From: Glandiceps talaboti | Lineage: Eukaryota > Hemichordata > Enteropneusta > Spengelidae | DNA length: 64,000 nucleotides | Direction of reading: 5' to 3' | Assembly (NCBI RefSeq): GCF_964340395.1 | Contig: NC_135561.1 | Coordinates: 20,297,740-20,361,739, forward strand | In this document: positions 1 through 13,925 of the stretch, one piece after another | Layout of the letters: the number at the start of each line of letters is the position of its first letter | Position numbering within the stretch: position 1 is the first letter of the stretch | The notes under the pieces: model-generated | Database searches by the model: none | What the model saw: only the letters and a program-made list of their open reading frames with translations | What the model was told of the DNA's origin: nothing | Made by a program: the position numbers and the translations under genes

Positions 1-790
1 GAAAATCATTAAGTATGCAAATTATTCATTAACACTGTAAGGTACATCAACTAACTTTATAGGACATACACAATTTGTTATGGTTAATGTATGTACTGAA
101 TTGTATTGAAATTGAAGTATGGAGTCGTAAGATATAGCCTAATTACCAAGAATAATTAATTATGCAAATTATTCATTAACACTGAAAGGTACATCATCAA
201 GCTTTACAGGATATGTGCGATTGTTATTGTTAACATGTGTACTGAATTATACTGAAATTGAAGTGGGTTTTCTTATGATATAGCCTAATTACCGAAAATC
301 ATTAATTATGCAAATTTTTCATTAACACTATAAGGTACATCAACTAACTTTATAGGACATTTGTGTTTTCTTATGGTTAACGTATGTGCTAAATTATGTT
401 GAATATGAAGTATGCATTGTTAAGATATAGCCTAATTACCAAAAATAATTAATTATGCAAATTATTCGTTAACGCTGTAAGGTACATCATCAAATATTAT
501 AGGACAAATGTATGTTGTTATAACGAATATACTAAATTATATTGAAATTGAAGTATGCAGTCTTAAGATATTGCTTAATTATTTGATTTCATTAATATGC
601 AAATTTCTCTAATCAAACATTAACCGATCTGGCTGAAAACCTAAACAGGTCTAGCTATTACCCTAAAGATTATATATTCCAAATTTCATTATAATTGAGC
701 CAGCTGAATTTTAGAAAATGATCACACAGACACACAGACAGACAGACATTTGTATTTTAATACCTCCCTTACCCTTATGGGAGGTAAAAA
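1..790 (+). repeat. Interspersed element with about four internal 146-bp tandem repeats and a 3' hairpin
   Basis: Units begin near 8, 154, 301 and 447, each with a TATGCAAATTATTCATTAAC-like block followed by a conserved TAAGGTACATCA; a fifth truncated start is near 591. The units diverge by scattered substitutions. After the repeats comes a unique tail, a short CACAGACAGACA run, and a hairpin at 761-786 (TACCTCCC pairing with GGGAGGTA) followed by an A-run. A second copy of the unit and tail lies at about 51,395-51,630, so this is a dispersed family rather than a local duplication. The left edge is cut by the window. Confidence 0.75.
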
Positions 791-2428
<1,638 letters not shown>

Positions 2429-2654
2429 TATATAAAATAAAATATGTTATCAAATATTTTTATAATCTGCACTGTTATCAAATTAAATAATAATGTTCTG
2501 ATATCAAGAGAACCTCCTGTAAGTGTACCATAGTTTTATACATTATACATGACATTAAAAGTGTAATTATTGAAATGTGTTTCATGAGACACAAAACACA
2601 AATACACTATTTATTAAATATGTATGATAACTCAAATAAGGCCTAATAAATAAA

Positions 2655-2825
2655 TTATTTGATTTCGGTTACCCAACCCCGCCTAGTTTTCATGCCGACA
2701 CTAAGAAAAAAACAATAAAGTCTCGCAAGAAATAGTGGACATCAACTTGAAACTGACAATATAAACTGTTCTTCCAATCTGTAATGGCTGTACATCTGAT
2801 GAGAAGAAACCAATAACACAGAGAC
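2655..2825 (+). repeat. Dispersed repeat copy A (partner at 29,815-30,045)
   Basis: Shares long stretches with 29,815-30,045, for example TCTCGCAAGAAATAGTGGA against TCTTGCGAGAAATAGTGGA and AACTGTTCTTCCAATCTGTA in both. The two copies are about 27 kb apart in the same orientation, with indels between them. No coding capacity is seen. Confidence 0.65.
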
Positions 2826-3499
2826 CATATGGAAAATAACTAGAAACTCACACATAAAAAAAAAACATTTAAAAAAATCAAAATAATAAATCTACCTACC
2901 CCACCTATTCTAAATTTGAGCATAATCGGAACTATACAACTTTTTTGTTAGACCTAAAGTCAGTGTCATTTTGTCTTTGTACACCAAAAATTAAAGTTAC
3001 ATATACATTGAACATACATAATACATGTACACATGTATGTGTACATGTATATTACAAGCCTAGGTCCTAACTGGTAGCGAACTTGTAAGTTGATAGCAGT
3101 TACATCATATAAAGCCTGACTACACTTTTCCTTTCAGTAAGTCTTTGAATAACAGCAGAAATCCTGTATGACTGTAAAAACTTGCATTATTGCACAAATG
3201 GTGTTTCTGTAAAAACATATGACTGGATGTCTTTGCCACGGCTGACACCACTTTATACAAGGATTACAATTGTGATCTCCAACAACTAACTTTCTATATC
3301 TATTTCATTGTTTTTGAATGGATACCAATCTGAATAGCACTTTATATTAATACAAAAAGCCTACTTGGAGACAACAGGTACATTAGGCAGTACACTTTAG
3401 ATATCCTAAGACGTGCATTCATACATTTAATTGCCCACTTGTTTACTCGTATAGACAGACTTGCAGATGATCACGCACATCTCATCTCAACTGATAACA

Positions 3500-3870
3500 A
3501 CTCAGCAAGGTAGGTTTAGAGTCACACTGAATGCGTAACAGAAATGGGATAGCTTTAGTAAGCAGCCACTTTAATTGATACTAATAACTGTCTACAAACA
3601 TGGAGGTTTAAAGCATTAGCACTGAATACTACAGAAATAATGCACATAATACAGAGATGTATGTACTGAATACTATGGAAACAGGGTAGTTTAAGATAGT
3701 CACAGTGAATTCTACAGATACAAAGTAGTTGTAGTAAACACTTACTGGATACTACGGTACGCAAATGGGAGAGGTTTAAATAGTTTACACTGAATTCTAC
3801 AGAAGTGACGTACGTTTACAGAGTTACACTGAATTCTCCAGAAATGATGTACATTTATACCAGAGTTTTC
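3500..3870. repeat. Degenerate tandem repeats of roughly 60-65 bp
   Basis: A block resembling CACTGAATTCTACAGAAAT recurs near 3,520, 3,635, 3,665, 3,705, 3,790 and 3,825 and again at 4,264, with diverged spacers. It looks like an old minisatellite that has decayed. Confidence 0.5.
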
Positions 3871-4899
3871 CGAAAACTAGCCCTGGGCCACTATTCCGAA
3901 AATCAGCAAATTCGGAACCACAACAGAGGAACTAAATAGAAGCTCAGGGTGATTATTTGGCAGTCTGCCAAATTCTCGTTTTATCATGATTTTTTTTGCA
4001 GATATCCACGATGTCTACACCAAGCATAGCCAAAAGACTGTTTTGAGAGGCATAACAATAAATAAAAACATGAAAACCTTTCAATTTGGAGTCTTCGTAC
4101 ACATACTCAATACACACACTCATTCTCAATTAGAAAGAGAAGATAAAAAAAAAATGATCAAATACTGAACATTGCCGAAAGCATTCACAATTCAACAGCA
4201 ATTGATAAATACAATACCAAATTGGAAAATATTTCACAGCTTCGCTTACAATTTGAGTATTAAACATTGAATTCTACAGAAATGAGGTGTCAGACAATCC
4301 GGGCAGCTTCCTACATCAGTGGCTACTCCACCCAACAAATAATCCCTATCTTGAATCAATAAATCACTCTCGTAATGTTAACATATCTGAGACAGCAGCT
4401 TATGTCAGGGAAAGATTTGGTGAAGTTACTTACTATATGATTATTTGTCATTTTAATCAGTACTCATGACATGGGCTTTAATATTATTTTGTCTGGATTA
4501 TAATCACCATATGTGGCACCATTCCTCACAGCTTTAATTTTCATTAATGTTATTTTTCAATTTTTGCTCTTCTGAATACAAACAACTATTCACAAGCATA
4601 TTGAGCTCATAGAGGTTTAAAAATCTATCACTTATAATGCTTTCAATATATTTCACCATATGTTGCTGTTTGTTCAGAACAGACATACTATATGGTTTCA
4701 CATACATGTATGTACATTGTTTAGATCATCAAAAATTCACTGTTTCCACGTACTACGATTTCAAATGGCTAATTCAAATTTTATTTTGTATTTTGTAAAT
4801 GAAGGAATGAAAATTTGAAGAAGAAAAAAAGTGCCTTCCTATCATTTGTATAATGAGAACAAAGAACTAAAGAATCCTTACTTATGAATCTGAAGTAAT

Positions 4900-6480
4900 G
4901 TCACCTTCATTGAATTACATAATTGAATTCCTTTCATCTGTAAAGTGTGAAAGCCCATCTCTTGCTAGTCATCCCTTGATAGATATAGAATATTGTATGG
5001 CTACATTGCTTTAATCTTGACCATAAATGATGTGGAGTGAAACAAATTCCTTCATCTCTTCATGGTATTACAATCTCCCTCTTATCCTTACAGGTACAAT
5101 TACCTTTCACAAAACTGGTGCAATATAACTTTCATCAAATCATGCATGTAACAAAATCTTTTCAACGCCATGTTGTGAAATTCTCTCTCTGTCTTTTCCC
5201 TTGATTTGAAAACAAATTGAATGGGAACACATTAATTTTATCCTGGCGATCAAATGATGTGTAGGAAATGCACCCCTTTCATCTCTTAAAAGTCTAGTAC
5301 ATTCCATTGCAATCTCACTCTTATCTGTATTGAGATAGAATTACAGGTGCAAATATCTCATTTACAACCAGAACAATGTCACGTGACATCCATTTCAACC
5401 ATTAAATGGAATACAAGGTACCAAATCTGTGATCTTCATGGTCTTCAAATCTCCAATCCTCTTTGGAGATGCAATTATTACCTTATTTAATACCACTTTC
5501 ATAAGTATGACTTGACGAGGTCCCTTCCCCTGTATGATGTGAAAGTCTCTCTCTGTCCCATCCTTAGATTAGATATCAAATTCAAATAGATCCAATCACT
5601 TTTATCTTCACCATCAAATGATATCTAAGGAAACAAAACCCTTTTATCTCATAAAACATTACAATATCCCTCTTATCTGTAGACATCAATTATCTTCAAT
5701 CGAGGTAATATGAATTTCATCTTGACAAACAAACAAACATAAGGAAATAAAATCATTTCATTTCTCCTTGGCATTATGTACAGTTTCCCTCTCATCCTAA
5801 AGTAAAATAATCTTCTTTACAACTGGGGCAATATCACTCTTATTTTGACAATCAGATGCTATACGCGTAAATTATCCTTAGAGATGCATTTACTTTTAAT
5901 ATATGTATGAATAAATTATTTAACAAAATCTTTGTGAGCTGTCTTTTTTCCTTGATTTGAAAGCAAATTATCAAATGGGCCGCATTATCACTTTCATTTT
6001 GACCATCAAATAACATTTGTACAAACAAATTCCTATTACAAAATTTAAAAACTTCATCATGATACACTTTCCATAGTCTTCAAACATCTGCCTATCTTTA
6101 GAGGTATATCCCTTCATCCAGACTTTAATGGTATTGAAATCCCCTCATATCCATAGAGGTACAATTACCTCAGTAACAAATATGTGTAACTTTCATCCAG
6201 ACCATCACATCATACATAATGGAACTACGTTCTTCCAGCTCTATCAGCCCTCATATCCTTGAGGTACAATTACCTCACTACAAATCTATGTCAATGTCAA
6301 CTTCATCTACACCATCACATCATGTGTAATGGAACTAAATTCAGCTTTATTGTGTTAAATCCCCCTCGGCTCCTTTGAGATATAATTACCTCACTTACAA
6401 ATCAAGTACTATGTCACTTTCACCCAGACTGTTATATCCTTTGCCAGGAAACTAAATCTTTCCATCCTAATGGTGTTAAA
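4900..6480. repeat. Old degenerate tandem array
   Basis: Recurring but diverged phrases appear across the interval: 'ACTTTCATC..GACCATCA', 'CCCTCTTATCC', 'GAGGTACAATTACCT', and a run like 'CTTTCATCTC'. Examples are near 5,030-5,110, 5,280-5,350, 5,590-5,660, 6,130-6,220 and 6,240-6,330. The period is irregular. I see no gene here. Confidence 0.45.
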
Positions 6481-7070
6481 AATTCCATCCAATCCGTGTG
6501 TAAGAAACAGTAATCTTATGAAACAAACTGAAATACTACAATTCCACTAAAGTACTACAATTCCTACACAGAGATTTCACAAGAGTTCATGACAGAGTCT
6601 GATTTCCTGTTTTGCTTTTTACTCCCAACAGTTCCTGTTCAGTAAACCTTTTGGTGAGCATGAAAATAACAGGAAATAATTTGGCTTACATCAAGATTTG
6701 AATATGGGAAGAAGTCGGCAAGGAAAAAGAGAAAGTGATCGAAAGTATTGAACGCAATTTGCTAACAAAATTACCATGCTTTCAAGCTGTTTTCTAGGTA
6801 ATCTTAAAAGCATGATACTGTCAGATATATCTACACAAGAGAAAAGAACTTTCTACAACCATATTTCTATCATTAGTAGCCTTATTTTCTTTTATGAGAA
6901 AGTGAGTGTGTGTATGAGTGGTGTACTTGTTTGTGTTTGAGTTATGTAATAATGAATGTACATTCTGCAAGTGTAGAACTATAAATTTATAAAATATTGC
7001 TCACAACTATATAATTTGCTTTCACTTTATTTTTGCAACAAAGTTTTCAATACATAATATATCTTTACTA

Positions 7071-7217
7071 CATTCAACAGTTTGACATTATTTTTCCAAG
7101 CCCAAGGCATTCAACAGTTTGACATTATTTTCCCAAGCCCAAGGCATTCAACAGTTTGACATTATTTTCCCAAGCCCAAGGCATTCAACAGTTTGACATT
7201 ATTTCCCAAGCCCAAGA
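7071..7217. repeat. 37-bp minisatellite, 4 copies
   Basis: The unit begins CATTCAACAGTTTGACATTA and ends CCCAAGCCCAAGG. Copies differ by one or two bases. Confidence 0.9.
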
Positions 7218-7811
7218 CATGTGGGGAGCTTTTCATTTTTCATTTTTAAAAAAACGACCAGCAAACTAATCAAATTTGATGTCATATCGTGCTTGATCAA
7301 ATTTAGATGGTTGCCTTGACGACATGCAGCGAGATTCTTACTAGTAAACCATTAACTGTTGACCCCTACCCTAAAATCTAAGGTAAATGTACTTCCCTTT
7401 TACAATGTCAATGCAATCAATTACTACTAGTTCTATTCTTTGTCATGCTGACTGACAGTACAGTTGAACAGGGTGGAAGAAATAATGAAAATAGAAATTG
7501 CTGTTGATGTGTTGAGAGCTGCACAAAAACAATGTATGTCAAATTTACATGGAATTATACGACTGCCATTTAACGTAATTGAGGAACTGTTTTATTTATG
7601 CCATTGCACTGATACAATCAAAGATTACCATTAAGGGAATCTCTGCTGCACAGGTGATTACTTTGGAAATCATTAAATTTAATAATGCAAAATTGAAAAA
7701 TGCACTCAACAATACCAGTAATATAGAAAATCCAATTGTTACAAATATTTCTTGTAGTGATTACATGTACATGTACGTTAACTATAAATGTTTAGATTGG
7801 AAGTCACGGCG

Positions 7812-8345
7812 CCATCATTCGATATGTCTTAGAAGCAACACTCACAGCAGTACAGAATTCACAGTGTCATCATTCGATATGTCTAGCAGTAACACTCATA
7901 GCAGTACAGAATTCACAGTGTCATCATTTGATATGTCTAACAGTAACACTCATAGCAGTACAGAATTCACAGTGTCATCATTCGATATGTCTTAGCAGCA
8001 ACACTCACAGGAGTACAGAATTCACAGTGTCATCATTCGATATGTCTAGCAATAACACTCATAGCAGTACAGAATTTACAGTGTCATCATTCGATATGTC
8101 TAACAGTAACACTCATAGCAGTACAGAATTCACAGTGTCATCATTCGATATGTCTTAGCAGCAACACTCACAGGAGTACAGAATTCACAGTGTCATCATT
8201 CGATATGTCTAGCAGTAACACTCATAGCAGTACAGAATTCAGTGTCATCATTCGATATGTCTTAGCAGCAACACTCACAGCAGTACAGAAGTCACAGTGT
8301 CATCATTCGATATGTCTAGCAGTAAAACTCATAGCAGTACAGAAA
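7812..8345. repeat. 54-bp minisatellite, about 10 copies, with alternating subtypes
   Basis: The unit contains TCATTCGATATGTCTAGCAG and GCAGTACAGAATTCACAGTG. Two subtypes alternate: one reads TCTAGCAGTAACACTCATAG (or TCTAACAG), the other TCTTAGCAGCAACACTCACA with one extra base. Because 54 is a multiple of three the array gives short serine-rich ORFs, but the extra T introduces TAG stops. I regard it as non-coding. Confidence 0.9.
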
Positions 8346-8454
8346 TACTTAACATTAATATAATATATTACACACCTCATTTTTCTCCAGATATTAATTG
8401 CTTGACAGGCACTGAATATTTCTTAACACAAAAATTTTACTCAAATTTTTTTTT

Positions 8455-8465
8455 TTAAATGAATA

Positions 8466-8518
<53 letters not shown>

Positions 8519-8560
8519 CTGACTGATTGGTCAATCGATCGATCGATCGATCGATTGATA
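8455..8560. repeat. (TGAT)n followed by (ATCG)n microsatellite
   Basis: TGATTGATTGAT runs from about 8,464 to 8,528, then GATCGATCGATCGATCGATT at about 8,537-8,556. Confidence 0.9.
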
Positions 8561-10305
8561 CATTGCAAGGGGTTTTTAGTTCCAGGTTTGGTTTATCCAT
8601 TTCAAATGCTGACAACCATGTAAATATTGACAATCAGCCCTTGCTCAAATCATCTGATTTAACAAGATAACTGTTTGACCACTTGGCTAGTCTTGTGGTA
8701 CCAGCTACTTTGGAGAAGTCATAGTGTAACATTTACATAGCAAATGGGTGCAACCATGCATATTTAAAAGAAACAGCCGCATCACAAATTACCATATATG
8801 GCAGATTAGCCATATAAGGGCGTGCTTCATATGCAAAACCCCCACATTTTCAGTATCTTCAAAATGGGATTGTATGCCATTAAATAAGACCCTTGATTAT
8901 TTCAAATTGACAGTATATCATACAATCTAGATGCTAGACCCTTGAGCAATCCTGCTAACTTTAAGAATGACCTATTATGCCAAAGGTGCTATCAAGAGCT
9001 TGTGAAACTGTGCACCAGTGGAGCTGTCATACCAGTTTTTTAGTTTGACAACCTTCTGAGTGCAGATCAGAGGTCTTTTTAAAAGATTATATATCTTACA
9101 GCAAACAAGACAGCAATTTGTTAAATGTCAATTTCCTCCACAGGAAACTCAGTCTTCCTTCACTGTTACATATAGTACTGTGTGTCTATTTAACATTAGC
9201 TGTACACTATGCATTCAATAACATACTGCGGTGAAAATTTATAACAACTCAGATACTCTTTAGACTAACCAAGTAAACAAAATGTACAATATTTTATTCC
9301 AATCAAAATGCAAAAGTTCAATTTTGACGGCAAATCTGCTGTTGACATTATACAAAGTTATCAAGAATTAGTAAGTCAAACAACATATTGTGTTTTTCAT
9401 GATACTTCAACATATTTCCAGTGTTTGCCATTTGCCATTAACTATTGAAATCCTTTTAGTGAATACACTGCAAGTTTATATATTTAATTTGTGTTAGTCA
9501 CTGTACCCTGTTTGGTAGGTTAACAAGGATCAATTCTATCAAGGCAAGAGAAAAAATGTGTTGTGAAAGCACCTTTATTGTGTTTTGATAAAAACAAAAT
9601 TACTGAAAATTAACCAATTACACAAGTAGTAAAAACTACTGCTAAAACTACAAAAACTACCGCTTTTGCACTAACAAGATTGCCTTGGTACAAATACATT
9701 TTCCTTGCATGTGCCCATCAATAGCCTTGTTGTCATCACATGCTTTATTTCACCAAAGACATGGTTAAACCTCTTCTTTGCTTACCATCTCTTTAAAGAT
9801 AAAGCACACAGGAAAACCAATACAACTCATACAGCAGGTAGAGAACAAGGAAATCCACTTACACTTAAGCTTTAAAAGCTGTGTATATGCGATGTATATC
9901 TCTACATGTTACACACTGACAGACATGGAAATGAACTTAACCTTGAAGACGAAATGTCAAGGGTACTGCTCCAATACTGTAAGGATGGCTCTTTTTATGT
10001 TTCTCTGTTGACATACATTTCTTTGATTCAATGAATTAAAAATTGGTGCCCTCTATGGCCAGATCAGAAAAAGATTATAACATCACATGACTGACCCTAC
10101 ATTTCTTTGGTTTCAAGACAATAATTTTACAAATCAATGCCCTTTTATGGCCAGATCAGGAAAACTGTATTACCTCACTGATAGTAAAACGGCAGTTGAC
10201 ACCACAACCATATATCTGTTCTAAAATTATTCTTCATCACTGAGATTTGGGATCTTCAATAAAACATGTTTCATATTATCCTTCTGATTGTAATTGTCAT
10301 TACTT
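8561..10305. other. Non-coding stretch
   Basis: No supportable exon, RNA gene or clear repeat. Two related phrases, TGGCCAGATCAG, occur near 10,057 and 10,148 and suggest a short diverged duplication. Confidence 0.45.
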
Positions 10306-10307
10306 AG

Positions 10308-10412
10308 TTTGAAACCAGCTAAAACTGGTTAAAACTTATTTAAACCGATTAAAACTGGTTAGAACCAGTTGGAAACTGGTTAACACCACTTAAAACAGGT
10401 TAAAACCGAAAG
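10308..10412. repeat. Self-complementary short tandem array built on AAACTGGTTAAAAC
   Basis: Blocks such as AAACTGGTTAAAAC, AACTGGTTAGAACCAGTT and GGAAACTGGTTAACACC repeat with a spacing near 10-12 bp. AACTGGTT and AACCAGTT are mutual reverse complements, so the array can fold in several registers. Confidence 0.65.
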
Positions 10413-10869
10413 GATTTTATAGCACCATTAACATACACACTTACTTTTTTTTTCTCTTTCCTTTTAATTTTTTAATCAAGTGAGCCACCATTTTAAAGGT
10501 GTTACAGAGAGAACGTATCATTAAATAGGGCGCCCTAAAAGTACAATAACACATATGTTGAGATTGTACTCAGTAAACAAGTTAAAAGATCAGAGAATTG
10601 AATATGCCCTGAAGAGTGCATTATGCTATAATTTTGCATTACCAGGTACTTGTCAGATGTATAGTAGCGATAGTTGCCTTACAGAATTTTGTGCTACATT
10701 TACTGTGCAGAATGTGTGGGTTTTTTTTCATTCTGTTTTTGGCTGGGAATTGCTCCCAGCGATTTCCTTTTTGTGTGGACAACTACATAAATTCAGTCAG
10801 GTTTGGGAGTATATGACATGGCTATGTTGCATGCTATATATCAGGTTGCTGTTGAACTATTAAGGCTTT

Positions 10870-11036
10870 CCCAGTCAGTCCGCAGTCTATCCCAAAGTTG
10901 CCAGGGCCCAACAACATAGTACCTGCAGGCTCCATGTGAGTAATCATCCCCAACTGTTCAAGTCATTACTCCCGGATTCCCCAAAATTTGACTGCTAATC
11001 CTAAACTCTAACCACTACACCACAGGGAGTCAGTGT
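10870..11036 (-). mobile_element. tRNA-derived SINE-like element, diverged
   Basis: On the minus strand the element starts CTCCCTGTGGTGTAGTGGTT near 11,030 and contains TAGTGGTTAGAG, which resembles a tRNA A box (Pol III internal promoter). The expected B box about 40 bases further is degenerate (GGGGAATCCGGGAG). No intact tRNA cloverleaf is visible, so this is not called a tRNA gene. Confidence 0.5.
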
Positions 11037-11569
11037 GCAGACTGTATTTACAATATAGTTTCATGTACCCTTGGTACCTACTACTAGCTAAACATACACA
11101 ACTTTTAGTACTCCACTGCCTTGTTCATGGATGGTGGTTTCAGTCACCCTCCATAAAGCAAGATGTTCAAATTAAAGTTTACTGAAATTAAATAAACTGC
11201 AGTCCAAAAATACTTTATTTTGTCTGTATATTAAACTATCATTGTCAACCTGTCCTGACAATACATTGTACACTGAATAAACAACTTTCAAAAAGACACT
11301 GATAAAACTAATCAATATACGAAAACATATAATGAAATTGTTGATTTTAAATTGTGCAAAACATCTGGTGTCTTGACAAATAAAATGTATTTTTGAGGTC
11401 ATCATCAAAGGTTTTCCCATAAACCCATGCAGGAAATCTCAAAAATTGCCAAACATATATGAAATATATGACTTCTTTACAAGATTTCCAAATTGAGTTA
11501 AAGCCAAATTACCAAAGTGGTATTTTATCAATAACTAAATTCATAATGTAAGTTGATATCAGTAATGAA

Positions 11570-11870
11570 TACACGTATACTAAAGGCAGAAGAAAGGACT
11601 CACATACTGGACTCAATACTACAAGTATACATGTACTAAAGGCAGAAAAAAATGACTAACATACTGGACTCAATCAACAGAAACTGAAACACTTCTGAAT
11701 AGAGGGAATGCAGATCGACAGACAAACACCATAGAATCAACAATAGGCATACACATAGCCGCTAGCTGGCGGGGACACAGACAGACACCGTTCGTAGAAT
11801 CAACAATTGGCATACACATAGCCGCTAGCTAGCAGGGACACAGACAAACACTATTATCGAGAATCAACAA
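11570..11870. repeat. Two short tandem duplications (about 70 and 85 bp units)
   Basis: First pair at 11,573-11,682: GTATACTAAAGGCAGAA followed by ACATACTGGACTCAAT, twice. Second pair at about 11,728-11,872: AGAATCAACAATAGGCATAC through ATAGCCGCTAGCTGGCGGGG, two and a partial third copy. The first pair shares ACTAAAGGCAGAA with the 67-bp minisatellite at 13,926. Confidence 0.7.
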
Positions 11871-12427
11871 CATAAAGAATGCTTACCATTAATGTGAACG
11901 TTAAAGAGTATTTATCATTATCCTCAAGCTATGATTACCAATGGATGAAAGATTGTGTTTTCAGCATAACAAACACAGACTTTAATATTATTATCATCTC
12001 ATACTGCTTGGAAGTTTCTCAATATCTGGTTCAATATAAATCTCATATGCCAAACATTCTTTTATAAGAGAGGTCGGTTATCTCCTTATCTTTTTATTTA
12101 AATTATGGAAAAATTCATGTAAGCTGGAATGTTTAGAATCGACTTCACAGAAAGTGTATATGACCTTAACCATAACGATGTCATCTCCATGGTAATAGCC
12201 ACAAATTTGCTTCCAACAATTCTATAACCTGAAGGTCATTGATGTCAGTGTTGTCATAGCAACTAATGATTGTAATCAGAATGGCCAATAGGTAACTTAG
12301 TTTTGGATGCAATCAGGGACTTGTTAATAGAAATGAAATGAACTTCAGTGGAATATACAACAAGGTCTCCAAAAAGCATTGTATAGACTCTGTACTGAGG
12401 AGTTAAAGGGACCCAAGCTGAGTTTAT

Positions 12428-12485
12428 ATATGGGTGGGTGGGTTGTGGGGTGGGTAGGTGGGTTGTGGGGTGGGTGGGTGGGGGT
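12428..12485 (+). repeat. GGGT-rich tract able to form G-quadruplexes
   Basis: At least eight runs of three or more G separated by one to four bases (GGGTGGGTGGGTTGTGGGGT and similar). Confidence 0.8.
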
Positions 12486-12792
12486 AATTTTTGCTGCATA
12501 TTGAAATGTTTCTTTAGTATTCTACTTTCTGAAGCTTACATAACCTACTATTGGCAAAACTCAAGTCTGGTGTTCAGGCGAATCTAGAGTAAAGTAAAAA
12601 GTTTGAAATCTGGACTCATTGGGATGCTGATGTTTTGGCACGGACCTTAAAATCAATTTGATTGCAATGGATATATTGCACCATACTATGCAAACAACTA
12701 AAACACAAAATGTTTTCTAACAGGTGATTCAGTACTGTGCAGGATGGACCTTACTGCACTGATGCAACGATACAGACATTAACATTATAAGG

Positions 12793-13246
12793 GACAATCG
12801 CACAATGTCACACAAGTTCAATTCATTTATGTCAAAACCTTCCCCCCCCAAAAAAAAACAAAACAAAACAAAACGAATGTTCTAAAGTGCGACATCAACA
12901 CATTTACATGTATGATGTAAACCATGATGAAAATTGTAGCAGTCACACAACTACAATCAATACTGTGACAATCAGACATTAATGTAAAAACACGGTAAAC
13001 ACATTAAAATGCTAACCGGAAACCCAGCACTGTATATCACATTAGCGGTTAATTTTAATCAATTTATCAACATCTCAGTAATAAGTACAAAACCTTGTAT
13101 TATTGAAGGCATGAAAGTTTTCCGAAATTTGGTTAGAAGTGCAAAAATGGAATCAGCAATCACATTAATGCCAGACTCCCTCTCCCCTCCCTAAACAAAT
13201 GAAGTTTGTTTAATTGAGTTTGTGTGGCACTGTGCGATTGTCCCCA
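12793..13246. mobile_element. Non-autonomous DNA transposon (MITE) with terminal inverted repeats
   Basis: The left end reads GGGACAATCGCACAATGTCA from about 12,793; the right end at 13,218-13,246 is its inverted counterpart (TGTGTGGCACTGTGCGATTG then TCCCC). Similarity continues inward about 35 bases (CACACAAGTTCAATTCATTT). The roughly 450-bp interior has no transposase ORF. A partial copy of its right two-thirds lies at 35,575-35,827. I could not define the target-site duplication. Confidence 0.75.
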
Positions 13247-13925
13247 AGTCTACATAGATTAACTTTATGCTCTTACTGTTAATTTTTTACAATACATTTA
13301 ATGTCTACTACAACTGTTTCTGGACTACTTTTTCTAGCTCTGTCATTGAACCGTATTTCAAACCTAGATTTTAATCCAAATCTAACGTGGGCCTTTAAAT
13401 GTTCACAGAAAATGCTTCAATCCCATATTTACTGCTTAAATGTGTACAATTTGGCTAATGTCCATGGTATAAGTGAAAAATTACCCCCAGCTGAGAATGG
13501 TCCCTACACAATGTACAATATCTCATCATTTTGATATCACCAACATTTAATACTACAGGATAATATGTATTCCATGCATGCATCAAATCAATTCTGTCAT
13601 ACTTCAAATGGCTTTCACATAATCTACTGTAACTTTCCACGTGTTAATATTTGAGTCTAATCCTAGTATCAAAGTCTAGTGTTGACATTTTAATTAGTCA
13701 AATGGTATATATTATACTGCTATTAGTATTAAAGTTTTACCAAGTGATTAGTTCCTAGGCTTGTTTGTCACCTTCACTCAAACTATTAGACTTACACTGT
13801 GCTAAAACATGTACACATTTTAAATCTTTTAATATTCAATCAAACCATGTATGTCAAGACAGAGATTGCATATGATAATTGTGATGTCATCACAAGAGGT
13901 TTTCCCAGAAACCATTGCATTATGT

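Noticed and set aside
7579-8158. Serine-rich protein genes over the 54-bp array
   Set aside because: The ORFs are a by-product of a repeat divisible by three and are ended by TAG in every third unit or so.
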